This document shows, piece after piece, positions 45,606-56,145 of a stretch of DNA of 64,000 bases (position 1 is its first letter; every line of letters begins with the position of its first letter). The DNA is taken from assembly GCA_019058515.1 (NCBI GenBank), contig JAHPYY010000199.1:24190-88189 (forward strand). The letters run 5' to 3'. The DNA is from Promethearchaeota archaeon (GTDB lineage: Archaea; Asgardarchaeota; Lokiarchaeia; Sigynarchaeales; SOKP01). Under the pieces are notes generated by a model. It was not told the DNA's origin, searched no databases, and saw only the letters and a list, made by a program, of their open reading frames with translations. The translations under genes were made by a program, and so were the position numbers.

Positions 45606-46178
45606 ATGGAAGAGTTCAAGTTAAAATTAGAATCAGGACTGGAAAGCGCCAAAAAAATTGTATTTATGGGTATTGGGGAAGAGAAGTTAAGCGATGATGG
45701 AGTCGGACCGTATATTATTAGCGAACTTCTTAATTATTCAAACTCATATGTAAAATTCATCAATGCACACATTGATCCAATGAATAGAATAGACGATATT
45801 ATCGAATTTCACCCTACTCACCTTGTCCTTATAGACACTTGTACCTTAAATAAGGAACCTGGTACAGTTGCAATACTGAATCGATCAAGTATGCAGGAGT
45901 ATTTACCCATATCCACACATACGATTCCAATTCACATCGTTGTGGACCTTATCATCGAAAAATTACCAGATTTGAAGTCTTTTATGATTGGAATAGTTCC
46001 AGAGAGTTTAGATGGTTTTAAGACCTTAAAATTGTATAAAGAAAAGGAGTATTCACTAACCGAGCGAAGTGAAAACGAGGATTTACCATTTTTCGACTTT
46101 AATTTAACTGAAACTATTATGTATGCCGCAGATCGTCTTATTGAATTAATAAAGGAAATTGCAAAGAGATTTTCCTAG
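45606..46178 (+). CDS. Hydrogenase maturation protease (HycI/HyaD family)
   Basis: This 190-residue endopeptidase matures [NiFe]-hydrogenase large subunits by trimming the C-terminus. Seen are the N-terminal GIGEEKLSDDGVGPYI with metal-coordinating Asp, then HLVLIDTCTL, and the His region STHTIPIHI. No hydrogenase structural genes lie in the window, so the substrate is encoded elsewhere. Ends 4 bp from the small minus-strand ORF at 46182. Confidence 0.88.
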   Translation: MEEFKLKLESGLESAKKIVFMGIGEEKLSDDGVGPYIISELLNYSNSYVKFINAHIDPMNRIDDIIEFHPTHLVLIDTCTLNKEPGTVAILNRSSMQEYLPISTHTIPIHIVVDLIIEKLPDLKSFMIGIVPESLDGFKTLKLYKEKEYSLTERSENEDLPFFDFNLTETIMYAADRLIELIKEIAKRFS

Positions 46179-46181
46179 ATT

Positions 46182-46352
46182 CTATTTGCTATAATAATTG
46201 CTAATTAAATTGATAGTTTTATTAACAATCTCTTTCCCTTTCGAATCGAGTTTAGACTTAAACCTATCTAAAAATTCAATAGCACTTTCTGCTTTAACGA
46301 CTTCTTTTAAGTATTCTGAACCTTCTCGGTTTAGAGATCCGCCCCAAGCCAT
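46182..46352 (-). CDS. Possible small protein, 56 residues
   Basis: The frame runs from ATG (46350-46352) to TAG (46182-46184). The residues (MAWGGSLNREGSEYLKEVVK, then helical KAESAIEFLDRFKSKL) read as a normal short helical protein. It sits between convergent neighbours with little space. No ribosome site is clear and no family is recognised. Confidence 0.4.
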   Translation of the reverse strand: MAWGGSLNREGSEYLKEVVKAESAIEFLDRFKSKLDSKGKEIVNKTINLISNYYSK

Positions 46353-46413
46353 TAAAGTTGGAAAGTTTGCTTAATTTATTTAATTGACTTAAAGAGAGAG
46401 TTATATATAATTT

Positions 46414-47784
46414 TTATACTTGTTCAAATCTTGCTTGAAAGAATCTAAGGTATTCGGGTTCGAATACCATTTTTAATCCAGGAATGGAATCTCTCTTTTG
46501 ATATATATTGTTAATCGCTTCTGCGGTAAATTCCATATGTGTGTTAGTGTAGACTCTTCGGGGAATTGTTAATCGAACCAATTCTAGCTTTGGAAAAATG
46601 TTCTCTCCGGTTTCTTTGTCTCTTCCTTTGGAAACAGCACCTCGTTCCATGGTCCGAACTGCAGATTCTTCGTAGATAACAGCCGATAATGTCTGAGCAG
46701 GCCATTGTTCTCTTGGTATATGCGGAAGAAATTTCAGTACATTAATAAACACTGCATGACCTCCGATTGGTTTTACTATTGGGATGTTGTAATTTCTTAA
46801 CATATCACCTAAGTATCTAACTTGGTGAATTCGGTATTTTAAGTACTCGTACTGGGCACCTTCTTTTAGCCCTCTTGCTAGAGCCTCCATGTCTCTACCT
46901 GCCATTCCTCCGTAAGTATGCAGTCCTTCATATACAACGACCATTCCTCTAGTTTTTTGAAAAATGTCTTTATCGTGTGTAGCAAGGAAACCTCCAATAT
47001 TCACTAGACAATCCTTTTTTGAGCTGTAAATACAACCATCAGCATAGCTCATCATTTCGTTGAGTATATCTATTATTGGAGTATTAGCATATTCTTTCTC
47101 GCGCTCTCTTATAAAGTAGGCGTTTTCACTTGAACGTGTTGCATCGTATATAACTTTAATTTTATAATCGCGACACAATTCTCTAACTTTTCTTAAGTTT
47201 TCCATAGAGACAGGTTGTCCACCTGCCATATTCACATCCATTTCAACATTAACATAAGCGATCTTTTCAGGACCATGATCGTCGATTAACTTTTGAAGCT
47301 TATTAAGGTCTACATTTCCTTTAAATTGGAATTCGTTCTCAGGATCATGAGCCTCGTCGATAATTATGTCTGGCATATGTCCACCCGCTAATTCAACATG
47401 TACTTTGGAGGTTGTAAAGTACATATTTCTTGGAACGAGTTGTCCGTCACTTACAAGTGCCTGACTCATTAAATTTTCTGCTCCCCTCCCTTGATGAGTA
47501 GGAACAGTGTATTTAAAACCCAAGACTTCCCTAACCGCATTTTCTAGTGCGTAAAAATTCTTGCTTCCAGCGTAAGCTTCGTCACCTAACATCATTCCTG
47601 CCCATTGATTGTCGGACATTGCTGAAGTGCCTGAATCAGTTAATAGATCGATAAATACATCTTCAGAATCTAAAAGGAAAGTGTTAAACCCTGCCTCTCG
47701 AATAGCTTCCTTTCTTCTTTTTTCATCAGGTAATTTAACTGGTTCTATGACTTTAATTTTAAATGGTTCTACTGGTCCATTCAT
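46414..47784 (-). CDS. Tyrosine phenol-lyase (TnaA/TPL family)
   Basis: This 456-residue PLP beta-eliminating lyase belongs to the tryptophanase/tyrosine phenol-lyase family. Visible: THQGRGAENL, NVEMDVNMAGGQPVS, YDATRSSENAYFI, the PLP lysine in SSKKDCLVNIGG, and LVRLTIPRRVYT. The discriminating segment is MERG, which in TPL carries the phenol-binding Arg (tryptophanases have VEIG there). The predicted product is therefore phenol, pyruvate and ammonia from tyrosine. It is cytosolic. Tyrosine degradation for energy or nitrogen is consistent. Confidence 0.9.
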   Translation of the reverse strand: MNGPVEPFKIKVIEPVKLPDEKRRKEAIREAGFNTFLLDSEDVFIDLLTDSGTSAMSDNQWAGMMLGDEAYAGSKNFYALENAVREVLGFKYTVPTHQGRGAENLMSQALVSDGQLVPRNMYFTTSKVHVELAGGHMPDIIIDEAHDPENEFQFKGNVDLNKLQKLIDDHGPEKIAYVNVEMDVNMAGGQPVSMENLRKVRELCRDYKIKVIYDATRSSENAYFIREREKEYANTPIIDILNEMMSYADGCIYSSKKDCLVNIGGFLATHDKDIFQKTRGMVVVYEGLHTYGGMAGRDMEALARGLKEGAQYEYLKYRIHQVRYLGDMLRNYNIPIVKPIGGHAVFINVLKFLPHIPREQWPAQTLSAVIYEESAVRTMERGAVSKGRDKETGENIFPKLELVRLTIPRRVYTNTHMEFTAEAINNIYQKRDSIPGLKMVFEPEYLRFFQARFEQV

Positions 47785-48068
47785 GTAATTTCACATCTTA
47801 TTATAATGTTTAAAAATCTTTACTAATTTAACAAAAGCTTATCATACTGAAAAATATTCTTATATCTCTCGCCCATAACTTTCCCATTACGCAATTTCAG
47901 CAATTTTTTGGTAGTTTCCAAAACAAGGAACAATCCTTCAGATTTTCGCTGTGTACAATGAATAAATTAAGGTACAAAATAAGCCAAAAATGTGACAGGT
48001 AAATGCATATAGCAAAAGAGAAGCTATTTTGTAATATTATTCATACTAAAAATAAAATCTGAAAACCT

Positions 48069-49106
48069 TTATTTTTCGTAATATCTTTTAAAAATACGTA
48101 AAATTGCAAGACTTATCCATAACTGTAGTTCTTTAGTTTTGGAATTTTCACTATACTTATGAATTTTTGAGTAAGAATGTTTCCATAAGCCTGAATGCTG
48201 TTGTTTTTCGATAAACCATTCCAGTGCCTTGGTCACATTTTCATGATTCCGAGGAATATTAATAAGGGATAGCGAATCTAGCACAGATATTAGATCTGTC
48301 CACCAAAAAGGGTACTTAAATCTCACCCAGTTATCGGGATGTTTGTAGGAAGAATAATTATTTCTTTTAAAAAGAGATTTAGCGAGTAATAAGCCCGCTT
48401 TTTTAGCTTCTGATGAGGATCGATAATATGGATGTGTAGCAAGCGCTCGGATGACCATTCCCGTTCCTGCATGCCCAAAAGGCAATGCTCGATTAAAATC
48501 TTGGCGTGTGCCTACATGTTGAGTTGTTAATGCTATTCTTTCTTCTTTAGAATAGCTTCCCATGCATCCTGGACTTCCTATGATCCAACCCCCATCGTCC
48601 TGACGCATTGTAAGGAGCCATTGAATTATTTCTTCAACTCTTGGATCATCACCATAACCTGCTAAAATAAGATTAGATGTAATAATGCCATTATAATATG
48701 GAGCGTACTGCTCACCAATTATGCCCCGTATGTCCCCCTCCTCGGTTTGGCAGGAAAAAAAGTATTCTGCAGCTTTTTCCATACATTTATGCTCTATTGT
48801 GAGTTCATATTTATTAACTAGAATATTAGTGTGGCGAAATGTCTCCAATAGTTCATAGTTTTGTGCAGGATGTTTTGACTTATTAGGTGATGTTGATAAC
48901 CAATAACCCTTAGAATGCTGATTCTTGATAAGTTTCTGAACAATTGGAAGTTCCCATATTATAGATATAGGTTCAACATCATGATGTAACAAATCCCGTA
49001 ATGTAAAATACTTTATTGCTCGATTTTTTGATTCCAATAACGGAACAATAGGATTATAGTTAAAAATTTTCATCCAATCTAGTAGTTCCATTAATGAAAT
49101 CATCAA
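48069..49106 (-). CDS. Alpha/alpha-toroid (terpene cyclase/prenyltransferase-like) protein
   Basis: This is a 345-residue cytosolic protein. Repeated helical units with QDDGGW, GNIVT-type segments and TDLISVLDSL fit the terpenoid cyclase/prenyltransferase alpha/alpha toroid, for example ILAGYGDDPRVEEIIQWLL followed by TMRQDDGGWI. There is no DXDD acid motif of squalene-hopene cyclases, so cyclase activity is doubtful. It is upstream of, or in the same strand as, the GH20 gene (49178), with 71 bp between. The link to glycan degradation is inference. Confidence 0.65.
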   Translation of the reverse strand: MMISLMELLDWMKIFNYNPIVPLLESKNRAIKYFTLRDLLHHDVEPISIIWELPIVQKLIKNQHSKGYWLSTSPNKSKHPAQNYELLETFRHTNILVNKYELTIEHKCMEKAAEYFFSCQTEEGDIRGIIGEQYAPYYNGIITSNLILAGYGDDPRVEEIIQWLLTMRQDDGGWIIGSPGCMGSYSKEERIALTTQHVGTRQDFNRALPFGHAGTGMVIRALATHPYYRSSSEAKKAGLLLAKSLFKRNNYSSYKHPDNWVRFKYPFWWTDLISVLDSLSLINIPRNHENVTKALEWFIEKQQHSGLWKHSYSKIHKYSENSKTKELQLWISLAILRIFKRYYEK

Positions 49107-49177
49107 CCATATATTTTTTTCCTTATAAGAGGGAATAAAACTTCAAACATTAACTAATTAGGTAAATTAATCATGTA

Positions 49178-50647
49178 TTATTCAGTAAGTTTAGATATTC
49201 TAAACTTAAAGTCTGTAAAATCTTTTTTTTCCTTGGGAGACCATCCTATTTCTGATACGGCATAGATGCGCGGAATTATCTTTTCCCAAATATCCGACTC
49301 TTTCTTCACATATTCCGTCCATAGGCATGCCTCCAATCCCACAATGTTCGCATGATACTCAGAGTCCAAGTTATCGGGAATTGGGTCGTAGGTATAGGTT
49401 TTTTCCAAGGGAATTTTTGTCTCTGGAAAGTTCAAATATAACGCAGACATTTCGGACATTATAACCTTGCGATTCCTTTTAATCTCTTCTAATACTAAAT
49501 CGAAGTTATGGGTCCAATATTGAATTAAAGTATTTTTAACTAAATTTTCATTGACTACTTCGTTCCAACCAATCGGTACAACATTGTCTTCGGATAAAAA
49601 ATTAGAAATCTCATTTGTAAAGAAATGTTGAAGATCATCCTCACTCTTCAACCCGGTCGATTTTAGAAAGGATTGACATTTATCGCACGCTTTCCAACGC
49701 TTTCTCGGTACTTCGTCTCCTCCAATGTGTAGAAATTTAGATGGAAAGAGCTCTATAAATTCCGTGAGGACATCCTTTGTAAATTCGAATACTTTACTAT
49801 TTCCTATACAAAACACATCTTCAATTATACCGAATTTAGTACAGACTTCTATTTTTTGCCCTAAACAACTTAACTCAGGATACGCAGCTATTGCAGCTGA
49901 GGTGTGGCCAGGCACGTCAAATTCTGGAATAATATCTATATAGCGTTCGAGTGCATAATTAACGATTTCTTTAATATCTTCTTGAGTATAATAACCATTA
50001 ACTGGAGGTTGATCGAAATTTCTTCTAGAAATGTAGGTTCCACGACGTTTGGAGCCAATTTCGGTAAGTTTAGGATACTTTTTAATTTCTATTCTCCAGC
50101 CTTGGTCATCAGTTAAATGCCAGTGAAATTTATTAAATTTTAAAATAGCTAACTTATCCAATAACCTTTTAACTATATCCTTACCAAAGAAATGTCGTGC
50201 TTCATCAAGCATAAAACCTCTCCATTCAAATCTCGGAAAATCTTCTATTTCTAAACATGGAAGTTTTAAGACATCTTTTATTCCACTACGACAAGAAATT
50301 AAAATCTGTTTAAAAGTTTGGATTCCGTGAAATAATCCTTTGGAAGTGAATGCAGATAACTTAATTTGAGTAGGATTTATTTGGAGATTATAGTATTCTG
50401 GATGTTTATTTTGTACATTGTCGACTATATTCAGTGTTATATCTTTAGATATATTGTTTGATGTAGTATGGTTTTCAATAAGTTTTAGCTCATATCTTGT
50501 AAGATAGGAAATGTTATGTTTTAAGACATTAGCTAGACTTCCGCTCTTAGAACCATATCTAATTTTAGTAGCAAAATTAAGCTCATAGTAACCATCAAAT
50601 ATGTTGATTTTAACCGGTTTGGGGATAATAGGCAAATTTGAATTCAT
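49178..50647 (-). CDS. GH20 beta-N-acetylhexosaminidase
   Basis: This is a 489-residue family-20 glycoside hydrolase. An N-terminal beta domain (~1-130) is followed by the TIM barrel with EWRGFMLDEARHF, KFHWHLTDDQGWR, PEFDVPGHTSA and the catalytic pair D311-E312 in HIGGDEVPRKRW. It removes terminal N-acetylhexosamines through substrate-assisted catalysis. There is no signal peptide, so it acts on imported or internal glycans. Next to a DUF362 ferredoxin gene (30 bp gap). Confidence 0.95.
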   Translation of the reverse strand: MNSNLPIIPKPVKINIFDGYYELNFATKIRYGSKSGSLANVLKHNISYLTRYELKLIENHTTSNNISKDITLNIVDNVQNKHPEYYNLQINPTQIKLSAFTSKGLFHGIQTFKQILISCRSGIKDVLKLPCLEIEDFPRFEWRGFMLDEARHFFGKDIVKRLLDKLAILKFNKFHWHLTDDQGWRIEIKKYPKLTEIGSKRRGTYISRRNFDQPPVNGYYTQEDIKEIVNYALERYIDIIPEFDVPGHTSAAIAAYPELSCLGQKIEVCTKFGIIEDVFCIGNSKVFEFTKDVLTEFIELFPSKFLHIGGDEVPRKRWKACDKCQSFLKSTGLKSEDDLQHFFTNEISNFLSEDNVVPIGWNEVVNENLVKNTLIQYWTHNFDLVLEEIKRNRKVIMSEMSALYLNFPETKIPLEKTYTYDPIPDNLDSEYHANIVGLEACLWTEYVKKESDIWEKIIPRIYAVSEIGWSPKEKKDFTDFKFRISKLTE

Positions 50648-50676
50648 AAAATTATGGCTCCTTATGTTTTAGACTA

Positions 50677-51903
50677 TTACAGATTTAATATTACAAAAAT
50701 AATAATACTAAGCGAGAGCAAAACTATAATTAATCCTAATCCAAAATAAGAAAATAATATATTTTTAAAGAGATTTATTTTAAAGTCGACGGCATCGTAG
50801 GGACATAATTCAGCACAACAATAGCAGGTAATACAACGATTTCTGTTCCATTGAGGTGTATGTTGCTTCTTTTTTACATCTGGAGGATTAATTGCGTTAA
50901 CAGGACAGTTGTTCCAACAAGTTCCACACAGTCTACACTTTTTTGAATCAAATTTGACCATAGCTCTAAATAATGCTCTGCCAGCATACTTGGAGATAAA
51001 CTTAGGTAGAGGTACAGATATGGGGCGCATTCTGGGTAATTTAAATTTTCTATAAACATTTTCTATAGATTCTCCCAGAATTTCTATTTCGTTTAAATTA
51101 TTTGTACCCAAGTCTTTTTGCACTGCTTTCTCGAGATATTTGACTTGATTAGGATTAATATCAATGATTTTGCAAACAACCGTGTCTAAAGCTACTCCGT
51201 CAATCCCCGCTAAAATCAGGTCCATTTTTACTACTTCTCCGTTTGAAGGCCCTTTTCCCTCTTGACACAGATAACCGTCCACAATTGTGAGATTAGGTGT
51301 GAATGTAGAATATATATCAGATAAAGCAGCAGAAAACCTATCTAATAAAGCCGCTTGGGCGTGTGTTCTTGCCTTATTCCCTAGAATTAAAGTGCCAAAC
51401 ATATTTTTGATACAACAGGTTAGAGTACATTGCCAATGCGTCTTGATTTTAGGAATATTCACGATAAAGTCTACTTCATTAAATAGATTAGAGCTTATAA
51501 TCTCATTGAGTTCTAAAGGATTTTTTACTTGGTATGAATACCTTTCTGTCTTCTCAAAAGGTACACAAGTAGCGCCTTCTTCTTCGCATACCTTTAAAAT
51601 TCCGCTCACTTTCATTGCCTTTTCTGTCAAACCAAGACTTTGACCTCCCGACGAATCACATACATAAATTTTAGAGGGAGCGAATTGTTTAATCCATTGA
51701 ATGACTGCTCTTAGTACTTCGGGATGCGTAGTGGTAGCATGCTCAGGAGTCTTTGGCATTAATATGTTGGGTTTTATAAGGAATTTCATTTCTTTCTTTG
51801 TTATTAGGTTATCGGCATTTATTAGTTCTAAAGAGTTAAATACCGCACCGTTGATGTCATTATTTGAAATTTTTTGAATAGAGACTTTAGTTTTGTCAAC
51901 CAT
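50677..51903 (-). CDS. DUF362 protein with 2x[4Fe-4S] ferredoxin domain and C-terminal TM
   Basis: This is a 408-residue protein. The DUF362 part (~1-290) contains KPNILMP, TTHPEVLRA and IPKIKTHWQCTLT. A ferredoxin domain follows (CRLCGTCWNNCP and CITCYCCAELCP; eight Cys). A C-terminal membrane helix (~380-405) anchors it. DUF362 proteins are redox proteins of uncertain role, often tied to corrinoid or anaerobic metabolism. Cluster, anchor and strand position suggest an electron-transfer role at the membrane. Confidence 0.82.
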   Translation of the reverse strand: MVDKTKVSIQKISNNDINGAVFNSLELINADNLITKKEMKFLIKPNILMPKTPEHATTTHPEVLRAVIQWIKQFAPSKIYVCDSSGGQSLGLTEKAMKVSGILKVCEEEGATCVPFEKTERYSYQVKNPLELNEIISSNLFNEVDFIVNIPKIKTHWQCTLTCCIKNMFGTLILGNKARTHAQAALLDRFSAALSDIYSTFTPNLTIVDGYLCQEGKGPSNGEVVKMDLILAGIDGVALDTVVCKIIDINPNQVKYLEKAVQKDLGTNNLNEIEILGESIENVYRKFKLPRMRPISVPLPKFISKYAGRALFRAMVKFDSKKCRLCGTCWNNCPVNAINPPDVKKKQHTPQWNRNRCITCYCCAELCPYDAVDFKINLFKNILFSYFGLGLIIVLLSLSIIIFVILNL

Positions 51904-52183
51904 AAAGATATTTAATCTTGAATTTAAAAAAACATTATCATAAAATTAATTAATAGTAATTAAATCATTGTAGGAATTCTATCATATATTTCTATAAAGT
52001 ATAAATAGGAGAAGAGCTCACGAATAAACAGCTAGTTTATACGCATTTCACATATTAAAACTTAGTTAACCGTCTCTATATATTCAGTCAATAGTAGAAC
52101 ACCTTAAACTATTTATAAAATAAATATTTATTGAATTTATATTTTTAAAATTTAGAATTTAACAATAAAATAGTTTGATACAT

Positions 52184-55030
52184 ATGGAAAAATTAAAAGC
52201 TCACTCAACAAGCGTAGATGGCGTAATTAAAACGTTGAACACTTCAATGAAAAAAGGTTTATCAGAGAAAGAAGCGGGAATTAGACTTGAAAAATACGGA
52301 AGAAACGAATTAATTAAAGAAAAAGGGAAAACTGCCCTAGAGATTTTCATTGGTCAATTCAAGGATTTTCTGGTCTACTTATTATTCTTTGCTATTGTAA
52401 TATCGATTATAATAGGAGTTTGGGAAGCCTCTAAGCCAGGAGCAGAACTATGGTCTACGGAGTATACAGATGCCATAGTGATTGGTTCAATACTAATCAT
52501 CAACGCACTCTTGGGTTTTTATCAAGAATACCAAGCCGAGAGATCCTTAGAGAGTTTGAAGAAATTAGCACCGCATTTTGCTCGTGTAAGAAGAGATGGA
52601 ATTGTAAGAGAGATTGATGTTGAAGATCTTGTTCCTGGGGATATTATTCTGTTCGAAGAAGGAGATAAATTTCCTGCGGATGTAAGATTATACAAAGAAT
52701 TTTCCCTTCATGTGGATGAGGCAATTCTTACAGGAGAATCACAACCAGTTAAAAAACAATTAGATGTTGTCGATGAAAAACTTATTCTAGCGGATAGAAC
52801 TAACTTAGGTTATATGAACACGGTAATTACAAGAGGAAATGGGGAAGGAATAGTAATTGGCACAGGTATGCAGACAGAAGTAGGAAAAATAGCAGAAAGC
52901 TTACAAGAAGAGGCTATTGAGCAATCTCCTTTTCAAAAGGAAGTCAATAAGTTTGGAAAACTATTGGGCATTATCATTATCGTAATTTGTGTAGCAGTAT
53001 TCCTCACTGAACTAATTATCATTTTATTGACTGATAGTTTCATTATTTCTGAGTCAGACATAGAAGATATCGTATTTGCGTTTGAAATCTCTATTAGTTT
53101 GGCAGTATCTGCGGTTCCAGAAGGATTGATTGTAGTGATTACTGTCGTCAATAGCATAGGTATGAAAAAAATGGCAGATCGACATGCTCTAGTGAGAAAA
53201 CTAACTGCTGTTGAAACTTTGGGTAGAGTCAATGTAATCTGCTCCGATAAAACGGGGACACTAACAAAAAATGAAATGACCGTTGTAAAAATGTTTCTGG
53301 ATAACAAGGTGCTAGATGTTGAGGGAGTCGGATACAATATAACTGGTAACATTCTTGAAAATGAAAATCCGATTAATTTAAGTCCAACCCTAAAACGATT
53401 TTTGGAGGTATGTCTCTTTTGTAATAACTCCTCCGTAAATATAATAGATGAAAACACGGGTGAAGTATCTGTTGTAGGAGATCCAACGGAAATATCAATG
53501 AAAGTCTTAGCGTTAAAGGGGAAAATTGACGAGTCATTTGAAAAATTAGATGAGGTTCCTTTTGATTCAGACAGAAAAATGATGACGGTAGTAGGGAAGA
53601 GGGAAGGTAAGGTTCTCGCGTTCATTAAAGGTGCTCCCGACGTGTTAATGAGAAAAGCTTCTAAAGTAATAGTCAACGGAGAAATTAAACCTATTGATTC
53701 GCTAAAAGATAAAATTTTAACCCAGAACGAAGATTTCGCTAAAAACGCATTAAGAGTCTTAGGAGTGGCGTATAAAGAATTAGATTCAAATTACGATTTA
53801 AACAATGTCGAACAAGATTATGTATACATTGGTTTGGTTGGAATTATCGACCCAGCCAGAGATGAGGTAAAAGATTCAATCGTAGAAGCGAGGATGGCAG
53901 GAATTCGCACGATTATGATTACAGGGGATCATAAAGTAACCGCTTTGGCCATTGCTCATCAGATAGGTCTAACTGAATCCGAGGAAGCTATAACAGGAGT
54001 CGAATTGGAAGAAATGACGGATGACATGCTTCGAGAAAAAGTTAAAACTGTAGATGTTTTCGCAAGGGTAACTTCAGAACATAAATTACGGATTTTAAGG
54101 AGGTTAAAAGAGTTAGATAGAATTGTTTCAATGACGGGAGATGGTGTAAATGACGCTCCAGCAGTTAAAGGAGCGCATGTTGGGGTTGCTATGGGACTAA
54201 AAGGCACCGAAGTTACTCAAGAAGCTTCGGAAATGATATTGATTGACGATAATTATTCTACAATAGTTAATGCGATAGAAGAAGGCCGTGGAATATTTGA
54301 AACTACTAAAGGGTTCTTTCGATACATGTTAAGTACAAATTTTGACGAAATATTTCTTATACTCCTTGCATACATCCTAATGAAAGTCTTAGCAGGGATA
54401 TTTATAGGTCCTCCCGTTAGACCGATTCAAATCCTTTGGTTAAATATTGCTACAGATGGTATACCTGCGATGGTATTGGGACTAACGCCGACAGATCCTG
54501 ATGTAATGAAGCAACCCCCGAGGAAAGGATTCACCTTGATAAAAGAAATCAAAGGTCCTGTTTTGCTTCTTGGAATATATACCTCAATAACAGATTGTAC
54601 TTTGTATGTTGTTTTATGGGCGCTATTAATTCCCTTGTGGGCTCAAACGGGAAACGATCCGAATTTAACAATGGATTACTTGATAGCAGGTTCTGCTGCA
54701 AACGAATACGCCCTTACTCTTGTACAAACGATAATCTTCACCAATTTAATTATTTGTGAACTGCTCTTCGTATATACTTGTACTTCTAACGTAAAACCTT
54801 TTTACTTGTTCCCAAATAAGCATTTATTCTGGGCGACTGGGCTCTCATTGGTATTACAGCTGATTATAATCTTCACTCCTTTAGGATTAGTGTTTGGGGT
54901 AATGCCATTATATTATCCGGAATATTGGATTGCAGTAATTCTAGGGGCATTTAGCGTCTTCTTAGTAGATGAAATGAGGAAATATCGTTTAAGAAGGAAG
55001 TTGAAGAAAGACGGAAGCGCAATGATATAA
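52184..55030 (+). CDS. P-type Ca2+-transporting ATPase (SERCA/PMR1-like)
   Basis: This is a 948-residue P2A-type ATPase. The TGES loop, the phosphorylation site DKTGT (D355, from ATG 52184), the hinge GDGVNDAPA and ten-helix layout are complete. Ca2+-site residues are kept: PEGL in M4 (Glu309 equivalent), the M5 N-x-x-E (NFDE), and M6 N-x-x-T-D (NIATDGIPA). It pumps Ca2+ out of the cytosol. TTG at 52175 is possible but the ATG is preferred. Promoter AT-rich, with no regulator beside it. Confidence 0.95.
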   Translation: MEKLKAHSTSVDGVIKTLNTSMKKGLSEKEAGIRLEKYGRNELIKEKGKTALEIFIGQFKDFLVYLLFFAIVISIIIGVWEASKPGAELWSTEYTDAIVIGSILIINALLGFYQEYQAERSLESLKKLAPHFARVRRDGIVREIDVEDLVPGDIILFEEGDKFPADVRLYKEFSLHVDEAILTGESQPVKKQLDVVDEKLILADRTNLGYMNTVITRGNGEGIVIGTGMQTEVGKIAESLQEEAIEQSPFQKEVNKFGKLLGIIIIVICVAVFLTELIIILLTDSFIISESDIEDIVFAFEISISLAVSAVPEGLIVVITVVNSIGMKKMADRHALVRKLTAVETLGRVNVICSDKTGTLTKNEMTVVKMFLDNKVLDVEGVGYNITGNILENENPINLSPTLKRFLEVCLFCNNSSVNIIDENTGEVSVVGDPTEISMKVLALKGKIDESFEKLDEVPFDSDRKMMTVVGKREGKVLAFIKGAPDVLMRKASKVIVNGEIKPIDSLKDKILTQNEDFAKNALRVLGVAYKELDSNYDLNNVEQDYVYIGLVGIIDPARDEVKDSIVEARMAGIRTIMITGDHKVTALAIAHQIGLTESEEAITGVELEEMTDDMLREKVKTVDVFARVTSEHKLRILRRLKELDRIVSMTGDGVNDAPAVKGAHVGVAMGLKGTEVTQEASEMILIDDNYSTIVNAIEEGRGIFETTKGFFRYMLSTNFDEIFLILLAYILMKVLAGIFIGPPVRPIQILWLNIATDGIPAMVLGLTPTDPDVMKQPPRKGFTLIKEIKGPVLLLGIYTSITDCTLYVVLWALLIPLWAQTGNDPNLTMDYLIAGSAANEYALTLVQTIIFTNLIICELLFVYTCTSNVKPFYLFPNKHLFWATGLSLVLQLIIIFTPLGLVFGVMPLYYPEYWIAVILGAFSVFLVDEMRKYRLRRKLKKDGSAMI

Positions 55031-55032
55031 TC

Positions 55033-55041
55033 TTTTTTTTT
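55033..55041 (+). terminator. Poly-T terminator after the Ca2+ ATPase gene
   Basis: Nine T follow the TAA of the ATPase gene almost immediately, typical of archaeal terminators. No hairpin is visible. Confidence 0.5.
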
Positions 55042-55238
55042 ATCTATTCATCTTTTTATTAATATAACCTTTAATTATAGCGTAATAATTTTAATAGTAT
55101 TTAACAAGCTCTGTGTAATCTTGCTTGATTAACCTAAAACACAACTTAGATACAATAATTTTATATCTCTTTGGTAATTTTATTAAATATTTTAGAACGA
55201 ATAGTTCTCACTTCTAAATTGTCGAGAAGATTAATAAT

Positions 55239-55937
55239 ATGAATATAGCTGAAGTTTTAAAAAATAAAATTGAAGTTGGACAGACAGTGCTTACCGAATT
55301 CGAATCCAAAAACTTGTTAAAAGAAATTGGTATTCCAATTCCCAACCAAAAGCTCACTAATTCTAAAGAAAGCACATTAGAAGCCGCTGAAACTATTGGA
55401 TATCCTGTTGTACTAAAGTTAATGGCTGAAGATATCGTACATAAATCCGACACGGGAGCCGTTAAGTTAGGGTTGAAAAATAAAGACGAAATAGAAAAAG
55501 CGTTTGATGAATTAATGAGTATTCCTTCCGAAAAGGAAAAGTTAATATCCGTTCAAAAAATGGCGGATGAGCCTATTACAGAATTAATAATCGGGATGAC
55601 GACAGACGCTCAATTTGGACCAGCATTAATGTTTGGAATTGGAGGGATTTTAGTAGAGCTATTAGAAGATGTAAGTTTCAGAATTGCTCCAATTACGAGA
55701 TATGACGCCGAAGAAATGATTCACGAGATCAAGGGTTTTCCAATCTTAGACGGATTTAGAGGAAAACCAAAGGCGGATATTGAATCAATCGTAGATGTAT
55801 TAATGAAAATTTCTGAGTTAGTAACTACTCACGAAGAAATCTTCGAAATGGACTTAAATCCCGTTTTTATATACGAAAAAGGGTTAACCTGTGTGGATGC
55901 GAGAATAATTATAAAGCAACCCGAAACCAACGAGTAA
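55239..55937 (+). CDS. ADP-forming acetyl-CoA synthetase beta subunit (ATP-grasp)
   Basis: This 232-residue protein matches the ATP-grasp beta chain of ACD-type acyl-CoA synthetases: an N-terminal lid helix with LTEFESKNLLKEIGIPIP, KLMAEDIVHKSDTGAVKLGL, FGPALMFGIGGILVELLEDV and EMDLNPVFI. With an alpha subunit (CoA-ligase domains, not in this window) it makes ATP from acetyl-CoA or acyl-CoA. This is the typical energy-conserving step of amino-acid- or sugar-fermenting archaea, consistent with tyrosine phenol-lyase nearby. Confidence 0.92.
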   Translation: MNIAEVLKNKIEVGQTVLTEFESKNLLKEIGIPIPNQKLTNSKESTLEAAETIGYPVVLKLMAEDIVHKSDTGAVKLGLKNKDEIEKAFDELMSIPSEKEKLISVQKMADEPITELIIGMTTDAQFGPALMFGIGGILVELLEDVSFRIAPITRYDAEEMIHEIKGFPILDGFRGKPKADIESIVDVLMKISELVTTHEEIFEMDLNPVFIYEKGLTCVDARIIIKQPETNE

Positions 55938-56145
55938 TTCTTATTTTTAAATGGTATACAAGTTTATATACAAATATTTTTATATTCTTTTTATAACTGC
56001 AAGTTAGGTTTGCTTTATTTGTGATCGTCTCTAACGCAATACTGAGATAATATAAAGTTTATAAGTACTTTAAAGAAGAATATTAATTATAATATCACTT
56101 TTGTTAGTATTAATTAAAACTCAATAAAATTCGTTGGTTAAGAAT

